NCBI GenBank assembly: GCA_004010835.2
Contig: CP030868.2
Location: 1,426,001 to 1,490,000 of the forward strand
Direction of reading: 5' to 3'
Source: Oenococcus sp. UCMA 16435
GTDB lineage: Bacteria; Bacillota; Bacilli; Lactobacillales; Lactobacillaceae
Length of the DNA: 64,000 bases
This document shows, in pieces, positions 16,691 through 26,151 of the stretch. The notes beneath the pieces were generated by a model, which was given only the letters and a program-made list of their open reading frames with translations, was not told the origin of the DNA and did not search any database. The stretch's first letter is position 1. The number at the start of each line of letters is the position of its first letter. Made by a program: the position numbers and the translations under genes.

Positions 16691-17827
16691 ATGTCAAATA
16701 TCTCAAAAGCAAATGAACAGATTTTGGATTTTGATTATCAGCTAAAAGCTCAAAATGACGCTTTTCCGACTCTGGAAGTCTTGGATAACGATGGCAAGAT
16801 CGTTGACGAAAAGGCTTTGGAACGTGCTGCTTTAACTGATGAAGATTTAATTAACATTTTTCATAATATGCTGCTTAACCGGCAACTGGATATCCGTTCA
16901 ACTAAATTGGCAAGACAGGGCAGGTTTGGTTTCTTTGCTCCGACCGCTGGACAGGAAGCGTCGCAAATGGCTTCGGCCTATGCTTTTAACGATCAGGATT
17001 GGCTTTTTCCTGGATATCGTGATATTCCCGAAATAGTTGCTAAAGGATGGCCGATTTGGAAAGCAATTCTTTGGAGCCGTGGCCATGTCGTTGGAAATGA
17101 GTATACGACCGATGATGGCAAACAGGTTAATTCCTGGTTCCCACAAATTATTATTGGCGCTCAGTATATTGAGGCAGCCGGTGTCGCTTTGGGATTAAAG
17201 AAGCGAAATAAAAAAGCTGTTTCTTATGCCTATACCGGCGATGGTGGCACTTCGCAAGGCGATTTTTACGAAGGAATGAATTTTGCCGCTGCTTATCATG
17301 CAAACGAAGTCTTCTTTGTTCAAAATAACGGTTTTGCGATTTCGACTCCCCGTAAGCTCCAAACTGCCGCTCCACATTTGGCAGCCAAAGGATGGGCTGT
17401 CGGCGTTCCAAGTTTGGTAGTCGACGGACAGGATGCAATCGCCGTTTATCTGGCAGCCAAAGAAGCACGTGCGTGGGCAGTTTCTGGCAAGGGACCGGTC
17501 TTGATCGAGACCTTGACAGATCGTTTTGAAGCTCATTCGACTGCTGGCGATGATCCGCTTCGTTACCGCACTAAAGAGGATATTGCCACTTGGTGGAAAA
17601 AGGATCCTTTGATTCGGATGCGCAAGTACCTGACGGACAAAGGGCTCTGGGATGAAGGCAAAGAGACTGATTATATTGCTCAGGTTGATGCTCGAATTGA
17701 TGCCGATATTAAAAAAGCCGATAACATCGACAAACAAAAGATCAGTGATTATCTGAAGAATACTTTGGAAGTCCCTGGCTATGCAATGAAAGAGCAAATT
17801 GAAAAATTTGAAAGTGAGGGCAAGTAA
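16691..17827 (+). CDS. pdhA: pyruvate dehydrogenase E1 component, alpha subunit
   Basis: Thiamine-diphosphate subunit of the pyruvate dehydrogenase complex, which decarboxylates pyruvate to acetyl groups for E2. Seen: [20 protein letters not shown] followed by NN, the thiamine diphosphate/Mg motif, around residues 180-209, and the phosphorylation-loop-like [14 protein letters not shown]. An upstream ATG at 16598 lies inside lplA; the ATG at 16691 has GGAGGA six to seven bases before it and gives 378 residues, the family length. It overlaps nothing and is 10 bases from the lplA stop. Confidence 0.95.
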   Translation: MSNISKANEQILDFDYQLKAQNDAFPTLEVLDNDGKIVDEKALERAALTDEDLINIFHNMLLNRQLDIRSTKLARQGRFGFFAPTAGQEASQMASAYAFNDQDWLFPGYRDIPEIVAKGWPIWKAILWSRGHVVGNEYTTDDGKQVNSWFPQIIIGAQYIEAAGVALGLKKRNKKAVSYAYTGDGGTSQGDFYEGMNFAAAYHANEVFFVQNNGFAISTPRKLQTAAPHLAAKGWAVGVPSLVVDGQDAIAVYLAAKEARAWAVSGKGPVLIETLTDRFEAHSTAGDDPLRYRTKEDIATWWKKDPLIRMRKYLTDKGLWDEGKETDYIAQVDARIDADIKKADNIDKQKISDYLKNTLEVPGYAMKEQIEKFESEGK

Positions 17828-17829
17828 AA

Positions 17830-18810
17830 ATGGCTGTTAAAAGTTACATTGATGCCGTTAAAGAAGCGCAGGGTCTCGCCTTGGAGCACGATAAAGATGT
17901 TTTGATTTTTGGCGAAGATGTTGGCAAAAACGGTGGTGTTTTCCGTGCTACCGATGGCTTGCAGGCCAAGTATGGCGAGGATCGTGTTTTCAATACCCCT
18001 TTGGCTGAATCCGGGATTGGTGGTCTGGCGATTGGTTTGACCACTCAGGGTTATCGCCCAATCATGGAAATTCAATTCTATGGTTTTATATATGAAGTAC
18101 TTGATTCTTTGGCCGGCCAAATGGCCCGCAACCGTTTTCGCTTTAACGGAACCCGTCAAATGCCGATTGTTGTTCGTGCTCCTTATGGCGGAGGAACAAA
18201 AACACCGGAAATGCATTCCGATAATTTGGAAGGCCTGGTCGCTCAGACTCCGGGATTAAGAGTTGTGATGCCTTCTAATCCATCTGATGCCAAAGGCTTG
18301 CTTTTAAGTGCGATTGAATCAAACGATCCGGTCATTTTCCTTGAAAACCTTCACTTGTATCGTTCGATCAAAGGAGAAGTTGCCGAAGGATATTATACGA
18401 CTCCGTTGGATAAAGCCGCTGTTGCACGCGAAGGTAAAGATATTTCAATCATTACTTATGGCGGAATGACGCCGGTTGCTTTGAATGCGGCCGAAGAGTT
18501 ATCCAAACAAGGAATTGATGCTGAAGTTATTGATTTGCGGACCGTTTCGCCGTTGGATATTGAAACAATTGGTGAATCGGTCAAAAAAACCGGTCGCGTA
18601 GTTGTTGCTCAAGAAGCCCAGCGGATAGCCGGAATTGGAGCCAGTGTGATGGCGGAGATTTCCGAAAGATTCATTTTGAATTTGAAAGCACCGATTGGTC
18701 GCGTTGCCGCACCTGATTCTATTTATCCTTTTGCCCAGGCAGAAAATGATTGGATGGTTAACGCTGACGATATCATCGACAAAGTTAAGGAGATTGTAAA
18801 TTATGACTGA
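17830..18810 (+). CDS. pdhB: pyruvate dehydrogenase E1 component, beta subunit
   Basis: Second half of the E1 heterotetramer, completing the thiamine diphosphate site. Seen: [20 protein letters not shown] near residues 27-46 with the cofactor-binding Glu, [15 protein letters not shown] near 116-130, and the C-terminal transketolase domain ([17 protein letters not shown]). A length of 326 residues is normal. It starts two bases after the pdhA stop and its last codons overlap the start of pdhC by eight bases (ATGACTGA), showing tight coupling in the operon. Confidence 0.95.
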   Translation: MAVKSYIDAVKEAQGLALEHDKDVLIFGEDVGKNGGVFRATDGLQAKYGEDRVFNTPLAESGIGGLAIGLTTQGYRPIMEIQFYGFIYEVLDSLAGQMARNRFRFNGTRQMPIVVRAPYGGGTKTPEMHSDNLEGLVAQTPGLRVVMPSNPSDAKGLLLSAIESNDPVIFLENLHLYRSIKGEVAEGYYTTPLDKAAVAREGKDISIITYGGMTPVALNAAEELSKQGIDAEVIDLRTVSPLDIETIGESVKKTGRVVVAQEAQRIAGIGASVMAEISERFILNLKAPIGRVAAPDSIYPFAQAENDWMVNADDIIDKVKEIVNYD

Positions 18811-20164
18811 AATCTTTAAAATGCCCGATATTGGCGAAGGAATGGCCGAAGGAGAAATTTCCGATTGGCTGGTTAAAGTTGGCGATCAAGTTAAAACAGA
18901 CGATTCGGTTGCTGAGGTTCAAAATGACAAACTTTTGCAGGAGATTCTTTCGCCTTATTCCGGAAAAGTCACAAAACTATTCGTTGAACCGGGAACAACT
19001 GTCAAAGTTGGCGAGCCCTTGATTGAATTCGATGGAGATGGCAGTGGTTCGACGGCTAGTGATGGGCAAGGTGGACAAACGGAGGCCAAAGAAACAGAGG
19101 AATCCGAAAAACCCGAAACAACAAAGGCAGCCTCCAGCCAGACGGCTCCGGCGGCTGCAAAAGAGTCGGTTTCCAGTTCTCCAAATGCTAGTGGCGCCGC
19201 TACAGCTTCCAACGGCAATGTTTTGGCAATGCCTTCTGTTCGTCATTATGCTCACGAACACGGAATTGATTTATCACAGGTCCCAGCTAGCGGGCATCAT
19301 GGCCACATTACAATGTCTGATGTTGAAAACTTCTCTAGTCCTGCTGCGACTGCTGAAGAAACACCAAAAAGTCAGGAAAACGAAGCCCAAGCGGCGACGA
19401 GCGCAACTTCGGTATCTGCCACCGCTGCCCCGAAGAAACAAGCAGCAGCTCCCGAGCCGCTTAAAGAAGGTCGGGTTTCGATGACACCGGTTCGCAAGGC
19501 AATTGCCAAAGCGATGTCGGTTCAGAATTCTACTATTCCAACGGTCACTAATTTTGATCAGGTCGAAGTTTCCAAGCTGGTTACGCATCGTAAGCAGTTT
19601 AAATCTGTGGCCGCTGATCAGAGTATTCATTTGACCTATCTGGCTTATGCTGCCAAGGCTTTAGCTGCTACGGCCAAGAAATTCCCGGAAATTAACGCAT
19701 CGATCGATATGGACAAACAAGAAATTGTATACCATGATGATATTAATTTGGGAATTGCTGTGAATGCGCCAAGCGGATTGTATGTGCCGGTAATTGCGCA
19801 TGCCGATCAAAAATCGATTATGACAATTGCTAAAGAAATTGAGGATTTGGCTGCCGCTGTTCGTGATGGTTCGATTAAACCCGATCAAATGCGTGGCGGG
19901 ACAATTACAATTTCTAATATTGGTTCTGCGCGTGGAACTTGGTTCACGCCAATTATCAATGCCAAAGAAGTTGCAATCCTTGGTTTGGGATCGATTGTAA
20001 AAGAACCGATTATTTCAGACGACGGTACAATTGTTGCCGGTCAGATGATGAAGCTTAGTTTGAGTTACGACCATCGTTTAATCGATGGCATGCTTGGCCA
20101 AACTTCGATGAACTATTTGAAGAGCTTGTTGGCTGATCCTGCTTACATGCTGATGGAGGTGTAA
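18803..20164 (+). CDS. pdhC: dihydrolipoamide acetyltransferase (PDH E2)
   Basis: Core of the pyruvate dehydrogenase complex, transferring acetyl groups to CoA. Domains: one N-terminal lipoyl domain (residues 2-78) with the lipoylated Lys43 in QNDKL, an Ala/Pro/Glu-rich linker, a peripheral subunit-binding domain around 143-176 ([20 protein letters not shown]), a second Ala-rich linker, and the catalytic domain from about 225 with the active-site YDHRLIDG near the C-terminus. Having a single lipoyl domain is common in lactobacilli. The start overlaps pdhB. Confidence 0.95.
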   Translation: MTEIFKMPDIGEGMAEGEISDWLVKVGDQVKTDDSVAEVQNDKLLQEILSPYSGKVTKLFVEPGTTVKVGEPLIEFDGDGSGSTASDGQGGQTEAKETEESEKPETTKAASSQTAPAAAKESVSSSPNASGAATASNGNVLAMPSVRHYAHEHGIDLSQVPASGHHGHITMSDVENFSSPAATAEETPKSQENEAQAATSATSVSATAAPKKQAAAPEPLKEGRVSMTPVRKAIAKAMSVQNSTIPTVTNFDQVEVSKLVTHRKQFKSVAADQSIHLTYLAYAAKALAATAKKFPEINASIDMDKQEIVYHDDINLGIAVNAPSGLYVPVIAHADQKSIMTIAKEIEDLAAAVRDGSIKPDQMRGGTITISNIGSARGTWFTPIINAKEVAILGLGSIVKEPIISDDGTIVAGQMMKLSLSYDHRLIDGMLGQTSMNYLKSLLADPAYMLMEV

Positions 20165-20166
20165 TT

Positions 20167-21588
20167 ATGACGACTGGTGGTGTTGTTGGGGCTCAAGCGA
20201 CCGATATTGATACTGTCGTAATCGGATCAGGTCCCGGAGGTTACGTTGCTGCTATTAGAGCGGCAGAATTAGGCCAAAAAGTTACAATTATCGAAAGTAC
20301 TTTTATTGGCGGTGTTTGCTTAAACATTGGCTGCATTCCCTCCAAAGCTTTGATTAATGTTGGCCATCATTATCGCGATGCCGTTTTTGAACAACCCTTT
20401 GGTTTGAAAAGCAGCGGAACCGAACTAGATTGGAAAACAACCCAAGAATGGAAGCAGAAGAAAGTTGTTAACCAATTAACCGGTGGAGTAGAGATGCTCT
20501 TGAAAAAGCATCATGTCGATATTATCCATGGGGTTGCTTCTTTTGTTGATAATAAACAAATTAATGTTTTAAAAGGCGACGACCATGAACTTTTTCAGTT
20601 TAATAATTGTATTTTAGCAACCGGTTCCCGACCGATTGAAATTCCGGGTTTTGCTTTTGGCAAGCGAATCGTTGATTCGACTGGTGCTTTGTCATTGCCG
20701 GAAGTTCCCAAACACTTAACTGTAATCGGTGGTGGCGTGATTGGTTTTGAACTTGGCAGTGTTTATCAGAATCTTGGCAGCAAGGTTACTGTTATCGAGG
20801 GATTGGACCATGTTCTGACGGGCTTTGATAAAGAAATGATTCAGCCCGTTTTAGATGATTTCAAATCTCAAGGCGGTGAAATTTTTACTAGTGCTAAGGC
20901 AAAATCAGCAACTCAGACTGAAAAAGATGTTACGGTTACATTCGAAGTTGACGGCAAAGAGCAAACGGTAAGCAGCGATTATCTTTTGGTTTCCGTTGGT
21001 CGGCGGCCAAATACCGATAATATTGGCTTAAACAACACAAATGTGAAATTAAGCGATCATGGATTGGTTGAAATCGATGACACGATGAAAACGAATGTTT
21101 CCCATATTTACGCAATTGGTGATATCACGGCCGGTCCGGCTCTGGCTCACAAAGCCAGTTTCCAAGGGAAAATTGCTGCAGCAGCGATTTCTGGCGATCA
21201 AAATGCTCATGATCTTCATTATTCGCTGCCGGCTGTCGCTTATACAAATTACGAATTGGCAACGACTGGCGAAACCCCGGAGAGCGTTAAAGAAAAGAAA
21301 CTCGATGCGAAAGCTTATAAGTTTCCATTTGCAGCCAATGGTCGGGCCTTATCGATCAATGAAGGCAAAGGCTTTATTCGTTTGATTTCCGATAATAAAA
21401 CTAAGGCTCTGATCGGGTCTCAAATTGTTGGCCCTGGCGCTTCTGATTTGATTTCCGAGTTATCATTAGCAATCGAAAATGGTTTAACAACCGAAGACAT
21501 TAGTTTGACGATCCATCCTCATCCGACACTTGGTGAAGCAATTATGGATGCATCGGAATTAGCAGATGGTCTGCCGATTCATATTTAA
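20167..21588 (+). CDS. pdhD: dihydrolipoyl dehydrogenase (PDH E3)
   Basis: FAD disulfide oxidoreductase that reoxidises dihydrolipoamide and makes NADH. Seen: FAD-binding VVIGSGPGGYVAAIRAAELG near residues 18-37, redox disulfide GGVCLNIGCIPSK near 51-63, NAD-binding TVIGGGVIGFELGSVYQNLG near 182-201, second FAD motif YAIGDITAGPALAHKA, and the C-terminal dimer-interface HPHPTLGEA with the catalytic His. A length of 473 residues is typical. GGAGGTG precedes the ATG. It is the last gene of the operon, with a clear terminator 13 bases after the stop. Confidence 0.95.
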   Translation: MTTGGVVGAQATDIDTVVIGSGPGGYVAAIRAAELGQKVTIIESTFIGGVCLNIGCIPSKALINVGHHYRDAVFEQPFGLKSSGTELDWKTTQEWKQKKVVNQLTGGVEMLLKKHHVDIIHGVASFVDNKQINVLKGDDHELFQFNNCILATGSRPIEIPGFAFGKRIVDSTGALSLPEVPKHLTVIGGGVIGFELGSVYQNLGSKVTVIEGLDHVLTGFDKEMIQPVLDDFKSQGGEIFTSAKAKSATQTEKDVTVTFEVDGKEQTVSSDYLLVSVGRRPNTDNIGLNNTNVKLSDHGLVEIDDTMKTNVSHIYAIGDITAGPALAHKASFQGKIAAAAISGDQNAHDLHYSLPAVAYTNYELATTGETPESVKEKKLDAKAYKFPFAANGRALSINEGKGFIRLISDNKTKALIGSQIVGPGASDLISELSLAIENGLTTEDISLTIHPHPTLGEAIMDASELADGLPIHI

Positions 21589-21601
21589 AATGATTAAATG
21601 G

Positions 21602-21625
21602 CCAGGTTTTTTACCTGGTTTTTTT
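21602..21625 (+). terminator. terminator of the lplA-pdh operon
   Basis: CCAGGT / ACCTGG hairpin followed by seven T. Confidence 0.8.
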
Positions 21626-21639
21626 GTAGCAAAAATAGT

Positions 21640-21645
21640 TAAGAT
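21640..21645 (+). promoter_or_regulatory. -10 box of the leaderless phosphatase gene
   Basis: TAAGAT, six bases, then the ATG at 21652, just after the pdh terminator. Confidence 0.45.
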
Positions 21646-21651
21646 TAATTT

Positions 21652-22443
21652 ATGGATAAAAGACGCGTTTTACCGGTTATCGGTGGTTATAATTTCAGAG
21701 ATATCGGCGGTTACACTTCGGCTGATGGACGAAAAATAAAGTGGGGAAAACTTTTTCGCACGGCCAATATGGCCTATCTTTCACAAGCAGATTTAGTTTA
21801 TTTGCAAGAACGAAAAGTCGATACAATTGTTGATTTTCGGACACCGATTGAGGTTAAAAAGGAACCTGACCGGGTTCCAAAAGAGGTAGTTGATATTAAT
21901 ATTCCGGCAATGGATTTGGATAGGACCGAATCGACCGCTGATTATGCTCGGTTAAGCAGGGAGTACACGAAAAAAAATTCTGGTTATCTGAGCATGATTA
22001 ACAATTATGAGCATTTAGTCTCTGATGAATTTTCCAATTCTGCTTATCGCAAATTTTTTGCTTTGTTGTTGGAAGAAAAGCAGACTCTGGCTTTTCATTG
22101 TACGGCCGGTAAAGATCGAACAGGAGTCGCTTCGATGCTGTTTATGGAAGCGCTCGGAATTAGCGAAGACCAGATTAAGCACGATTATTTGATTACCGAT
22201 CGCTTGTCGACCAAAATTGTCGGCGACAAAATAGATTATATGAAGAAAAAAGGCGCCATTGCTGAGGAAATAGCTAATATTCGTTCATTGTGGACTGTTA
22301 ATATTGATTATTTGCAAAGAGCAATTGATACTGTAAAGTCATTATCCGGTGATCCAATTACTTATTTGCATGAATATATACATTTGGAAGATAAAGATAT
22401 TAATGGACTTCGTGACAAATATCTTTTTGAAGAGAAAAAGTAA
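21652..22443 (+). CDS. tyrosine-protein phosphatase (Y_phosphatase3/LipA type)
   Basis: A 263-residue cysteine phosphatase of the bacterial DSP/tyrosine phosphatase group (PF13350). Seen: N-terminal NFRDIGGYTSADGRKIKWGKLFR near residues 11-33, typical of the family, VDFRTPIEVKKEPD near 61-74, and the P-loop HCTAGKDRTG near 146-155 with the catalytic Cys147 and Arg. Members act on phosphotyrosine, phosphoserine or phosphoinositides; the target here is unknown. No ribosome site; the TAAGAT box ends six bases before the ATG. Confidence 0.88.
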   Translation: MDKRRVLPVIGGYNFRDIGGYTSADGRKIKWGKLFRTANMAYLSQADLVYLQERKVDTIVDFRTPIEVKKEPDRVPKEVVDINIPAMDLDRTESTADYARLSREYTKKNSGYLSMINNYEHLVSDEFSNSAYRKFFALLLEEKQTLAFHCTAGKDRTGVASMLFMEALGISEDQIKHDYLITDRLSTKIVGDKIDYMKKKGAIAEEIANIRSLWTVNIDYLQRAIDTVKSLSGDPITYLHEYIHLEDKDINGLRDKYLFEEKK

Positions 22444-22507
22444 AAAAGGTTCTTTTTGTCCGAAGATAGTGAAATAAAAAACTTTTTTGGAAAAAACCAA
22501 AAAGATG

Positions 22508-22536
22508 TTGACAAACGATTACTTTTCCGTTAATCT
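22508..22536 (+). promoter_or_regulatory. promoter of the aminotransferase leader
   Basis: Perfect TTGACA (22508-22513), 17-base spacer, TAATCT (22531-22536). Predicted start near 22543, giving a leader of about 183 bases. Confidence 0.75.
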
Positions 22537-22542
22537 TAGCCT

Positions 22543-22700
22543 TAATTTCGATGACAAAAATACAGACACAAAGCAATAAAAACTATTACTGGTTTACGCG
22601 TTTTCCCGCGTAGCCAGTTTTGGTCGCGGGTTTATCCCGAGACCGCTAGATAGTTTTAAAGGCATTCTTGGGATAAAACTCAAGAGTGCCTTTTTGTTTT
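22543..22700 (+). ncRNA. structured attenuator/riboswitch-like leader of unknown class
   Basis: Three-way junction. P1 is AAAACTAT (22579-22586) with ATAGTTTT (22650-22657). P2 is ACTGG..TACGCG / CGCGTA..CCAGT (22588-22618). P3 is GGTC..CGGG / CCCG..GACC (22622-22644). Next comes a terminator: ten-pair stem 22661-22670 / 22681-22690 with a TTTTTGTTTT tail. Bases 22631-22642 (loop and 3' arm of P3) can pair over 12 positions, one of them G-U, with 22666-22677 (5' arm and loop of the terminator), an antiterminator that excludes both P3 and the terminator. A ligand or factor that stabilises P3 would switch the gene off. I see no T-box, SAM, lysine, purine, TPP or PyrR signature. Confidence 0.75.
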
Positions 22701-22725
22701 GAAAGTAAGGAGAGAAATAGAGAAC

Positions 22726-23934
22726 ATGCCAGAAGTTAAAAAAAATTTAGATAAGCAGACCAATTTATTTGTTCAGGGAGCCAAACCGAGCCAAATTCTT
22801 TCTTTGAGCAAAGAATTTAAGAAAATTGACAACATCGTCCTGCTAACTATCGGCGAACCGGACTTCAATACACCTGAGCATATTAAAAAAGCCGCTATTG
22901 CTGATATTAAAGCAAATGATTCACACTATGGACCGTCCAGCGGAACGCCAGAGTTGCTGAAAAGTGCTGCTAATTTTTTAAAAAATCATTATCGTCTGAA
23001 TTATGATCCGGAAACGGAAATTATTGCAACACTTGGCGTTACTGAAGGAATTTGCGATACGATGAAAACAATTCTTAATCCGGGTGATGAATTGATTATT
23101 CCGGAACCGACTTTCCCGGTATATGCAGCAGCAGCCTCGGCCTTTGGTGCCAAAATAATTCCTGTTTCGACCGAGGAAAACGGATTCATTTTAACGGCCG
23201 AAAAATTAAAACAGGTCTTGTTGGATCATCCCCAAGCTAAGGCGATTGTCCTAACAACTCCGGGTAATCCGACCGGAGTCGCTTATAGCGAAAAACAGAT
23301 TCAAGCACTGGCCGATGTATTGAAGAACCATAATATTTTTGTTATTTCCGATGAAATTTATTCCGAATTAACTTATGATCGTCCACATAGTTCTTTTGCA
23401 GCGGCTTTGCCACAACAGACGATTCTTTTTAACGGTGTTTCTAAGTCGCACGCGATGACCGGTTATCGTCTTGGAATCATTGCTGGGCCACAAGCGATAA
23501 TTTCTCAAATTGCCGTAATTCACCAATTAATAACAACCGCGCTCCCAAATGTTGTTATGGCGGCCGCAACGGAGGCTTTCTCTGCTGGTGAAAATGATGC
23601 ATCCAGTATGCGGGTTGAATATAAAAAACGCCGTGACTATTTAATTGATGCTTTTACAAAACTCGGTCTTTCTTTTGCCTATCCCGACGGTGCCTTTTAT
23701 TTCTTTTTTAAGATTCCCGATTATCTTGAACAAGACGGTTTCAAATTGGCAAGACAAATTGCCAAAGAGGCAAGAGTCGGTTTGACGCCCGGGGTTGCTT
23801 TTGGCCAAGCTGGTTATCTTCGACTTTCCTATGCCACTTCACTTGAGCAAATTAAAATTGCCGTTAGCCGTTTAGCAGAATTCTTTTCGGATCATAAGCA
23901 GGCAAAAATATATGCAAAATCGGCCACAAAATAA
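22726..23934 (+). CDS. class I/II pyridoxal-phosphate aminotransferase (aromatic/aspartate type)
   Basis: Fold-type I aminotransferase of about 402 residues. Seen: TIGEPDFNTPEHI near residue 35, the HYGPSSGTPEL segment, TPGNPTGV near 176-183, SDEIYSELTYD, and the PLP-binding Lys in NGVSKSHAMTGYRLG near 231-246. It resembles PatA/AraT-type enzymes of lactic acid bacteria acting on aromatic amino acids, aspartate or the diaminopimelate route; the exact donor is not resolved. The start at 22726 is chosen over a TTG at 22699 because AAGGAGA lies 12 bases before it and the TTG lies in the terminator tail. Expression must pass the leader terminator. The gene after it follows by 43 bases. Confidence 0.85.
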   Translation: MPEVKKNLDKQTNLFVQGAKPSQILSLSKEFKKIDNIVLLTIGEPDFNTPEHIKKAAIADIKANDSHYGPSSGTPELLKSAANFLKNHYRLNYDPETEIIATLGVTEGICDTMKTILNPGDELIIPEPTFPVYAAAASAFGAKIIPVSTEENGFILTAEKLKQVLLDHPQAKAIVLTTPGNPTGVAYSEKQIQALADVLKNHNIFVISDEIYSELTYDRPHSSFAAALPQQTILFNGVSKSHAMTGYRLGIIAGPQAIISQIAVIHQLITTALPNVVMAAATEAFSAGENDASSMRVEYKKRRDYLIDAFTKLGLSFAYPDGAFYFFFKIPDYLEQDGFKLARQIAKEARVGLTPGVAFGQAGYLRLSYATSLEQIKIAVSRLAEFFSDHKQAKIYAKSATK

Positions 23935-23977
23935 TTACATTAAAAGTCTGAGAGTTTGCTTTAACGAGGGGGAGTAA

Positions 23978-25012
23978 ATGAAAAAAGAAAAAAAGAATTT
24001 TGCTTTAAAAATATTAAATGGCTTGAGTATTGGCGTAATCATTGCTTTGGTTCCGGGAGCTGTCTTGGGTTCTCTGATGAAGGTTTTTGGCAGCAATCCG
24101 GCTTCAATAGCTGTGGGACAGATGACGAGTTTGTCCCAGTGCCTGTTGGCCGTAATTGCCGCTATGGCTGTTGGCCGTGCTTTTGAGTTTACAATGATCG
24201 ATACCGGCTCGATGGCTTTGGCCGCTTTTATGGGTTCTGGAAGTGCCATTGTCAGTTCGAAGGGAGGATTTTTAATTAATGGCCCGGGTGATATTATCAA
24301 TATCGGTATTACGCTTGTAATTTCTGTTTTGCTAATTAAATTAATTCAAAACAGGTTGGGCCAGCTGAAGGTTATTTTGTCACCGATTCTCGTTCTTGGA
24401 ATTGCCGGTAGCCTTGGGCGCCTGCTTTTCCCTTACGTTCATTCAATTACTACAACTATTGGTGATGCTATTAATGATTTGACCGATCTGCAGCCTTTGA
24501 TTATGGGTCCTTTAATGGGAATTATCTTTGCTGTTTTGATTCTTTCACCAATTTCTTCGGCTGGAATTGCAATTGCGATCGGCTTGAGTGGAATTGGATC
24601 CGGAGCCGCCAATTTAGGAATTACAACTGCAAGTTTTACCCTGGCAATCATGGGAGCTTCGGTTAACAGTTTTGGAGGAACTTTAAGTCATTTTATTGGC
24701 ACACCGAAGATTCAAATGGCAAATATGCTTAAAACCCCCAAGTTGTTTATTCCGATTGGAGTAGTTTCTGCTTTTGCCGGTCTTGAAGGAGCGCTTTTGA
24801 ATGTCGGTGGAACGCCGGATTCGGCCGGTTTTGGTATTTCTGGTCTAATCGGTCCCCTTGCTGCTTTTTCGACCGGCACAAACAATGTTTTGCTATTGCT
24901 GCTTGAATTTATTGTAATCCCGCTTGCTTTAGCATATTTAACGCATTTTCTTTTTGTAAAAAAACTCCATTTTATTCAGCCGATCGATTTGAAGCTTCCC
25001 GAGGCTGAATAA
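23978..25012 (+). CDS. PfoR-like / PTS_EIIC_2 family membrane protein
   Basis: A 344-residue polytopic protein with about ten hydrophobic segments and many Gly/Ser turns (GLSIGVIIALVPGAVLGSLMKVF at the N-terminus, GTLSHFIGTPKIQMANM near 230, GFGISGLIGPLAAFS near 285). It fits the PF13303/COG3641 group, transmembrane EIIC-like proteins without EIIA or EIIB parts, once named after the PfoR regulator of Clostridium. The substrate is unknown. The ribosome site GAGGGGGAG is strong. The short distance to the aminotransferase suggests co-transcription under the same attenuator, so the cargo may be related to the amino or keto acid handled by that enzyme; this is inference. Confidence 0.7.
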   Translation: MKKEKKNFALKILNGLSIGVIIALVPGAVLGSLMKVFGSNPASIAVGQMTSLSQCLLAVIAAMAVGRAFEFTMIDTGSMALAAFMGSGSAIVSSKGGFLINGPGDIINIGITLVISVLLIKLIQNRLGQLKVILSPILVLGIAGSLGRLLFPYVHSITTTIGDAINDLTDLQPLIMGPLMGIIFAVLILSPISSAGIAIAIGLSGIGSGAANLGITTASFTLAIMGASVNSFGGTLSHFIGTPKIQMANMLKTPKLFIPIGVVSAFAGLEGALLNVGGTPDSAGFGISGLIGPLAAFSTGTNNVLLLLLEFIVIPLALAYLTHFLFVKKLHFIQPIDLKLPEAE

Positions 25013-25041
25013 AAAAATGAAATTTGCCTTTTTATTTGAGT

Positions 25042-25047
25042 TAGAAT
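25042..25047 (+). promoter_or_regulatory. -10 box before the YibE/F genes
   Basis: TAGAAT ending nine bases before the GTG at 25057; the predicted 5' leader would be about three bases, so nearly leaderless. Confidence 0.35.
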
Positions 25048-25056
25048 GCACATATA

Positions 25057-26151
25057 GTGATTGCTCATTTATGGAAAAAATTTAAATGGTTGTTTCTAGC
25101 TGTTATTATAATTGCTTTAACAGTCGCGGCACATTTTGATTATCCTATATATAAAACACCGATTGCCGAGATTACCAATGTCAAACAGGTATCTTCTCAA
25201 GCAACAAAAGATTACTACGGGAACGTCGATCATGATATAACTCAGAAACTGACCTTGAAATTTTTAAATACTAAACGTAGAGGGCAGAAAATAAAAATCG
25301 ATAATGAATATTTTAAATCTCAGGTAATTACTCAAAAGTATCGTGTTGGTCAGCAAATTTTGTTAAGCCATAAAAAATGGTGGAGCATCATTGGCCAAAA
25401 ACGTGATGCAATTTTGGTTTTCACTTTGGCTTTGATGGTGTCCCTTATAATCTTTTTTGCAAATAAACTAAGCTTTCAAATTATTATTAGTCTTGGATTT
25501 AATTTTGTTTTCTTTTTACTGGCAATTTCGTTTGATATTAATTTTGTATCGGTGCCGCCGGTCTTGGTCTTTGGCGTATTGACGGTTATTTTTGCATTTA
25601 TTACTTCTTTTATGGTTCTTGGAAGGACAAAACAATTCTTGATTGTTTTCCTATCGACTCTTTTATCGACTGCTGCCGGGGTTTCCATTGGTGCTTTAAC
25701 GATAAATCTCAATGGTGCTAGTGGAGTTCATTTTGAATACATGGACTTCATTACTCAATTTCCGATTCCGCTTTTTTACTCCGAACTTCTAATTGGTGTT
25801 CTTGGTGCGGCGATGGATGAAGCTTCGGACATTAGTGCTATGTTGTTGGGGATGCAGCGCGAGCGAGCCGAGCGAACCTTTAAAGAGTATTTTGTATCCG
25901 GCATGAATGTCGGTCGTGATATCGTTGGTTCGTTAACTAATGTGCTTTTTATGGTATTTATTGCCAATACTTTGCCAATGGTTTTCTTATATCTGAGAAA
26001 CGGAAATACTTGGTCTTATACGATTGACATGACTATGCTGCTTGGCTTGCTATCGACGATTATTTCCGCGATTGCGATTGTTTTGACTGTTCCGATTACT
26101 TCTTGGCTGGCGGCAAGTATGCTGACAAGGAGAAAGAAGGTTAAGGCATGA
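25057..26151 (+). CDS. YibE/F family membrane protein (first of pair)
   Basis: A 364-residue membrane protein of the YibE/F family (PF07907). Residues 1-30 include one membrane anchor, about 31-120 form an extracellular beta-rich region (KDYYGNVDHDITQKLTLKFLN), and from 122 on there are about seven membrane helices with the family segment ELLIGVLGAAMDEASDISAML near 245-265. Function is unknown; members are widespread in Firmicutes. It starts with GTG, with no Shine-Dalgarno. Its last codons overlap the ATG of the second YibE/F gene, so the two are probably subunits of one complex. Confidence 0.8.
   Translation: MIAHLWKKFKWLFLAVIIIALTVAAHFDYPIYKTPIAEITNVKQVSSQATKDYYGNVDHDITQKLTLKFLNTKRRGQKIKIDNEYFKSQVITQKYRVGQQILLSHKKWWSIIGQKRDAILVFTLALMVSLIIFFANKLSFQIIISLGFNFVFFLLAISFDINFVSVPPVLVFGVLTVIFAFITSFMVLGRTKQFLIVFLSTLLSTAAGVSIGALTINLNGASGVHFEYMDFITQFPIPLFYSELLIGVLGAAMDEASDISAMLLGMQRERAERTFKEYFVSGMNVGRDIVGSLTNVLFMVFIANTLPMVFLYLRNGNTWSYTIDMTMLLGLLSTIISAIAIVLTVPITSWLAASMLTRRKKVKA

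Noticed and set aside
17151..17797. Long antisense frames across pdhA
   Set aside because: They mirror a highly conserved coding sequence and show no start signals or domains; they follow from codon bias.
22561..22700. T-box riboswitch for the aminotransferase leader
   Set aside because: No T-box consensus (TGGnACCGCG-like) and no Stem I with a specifier loop; the leader is also shorter than usual.
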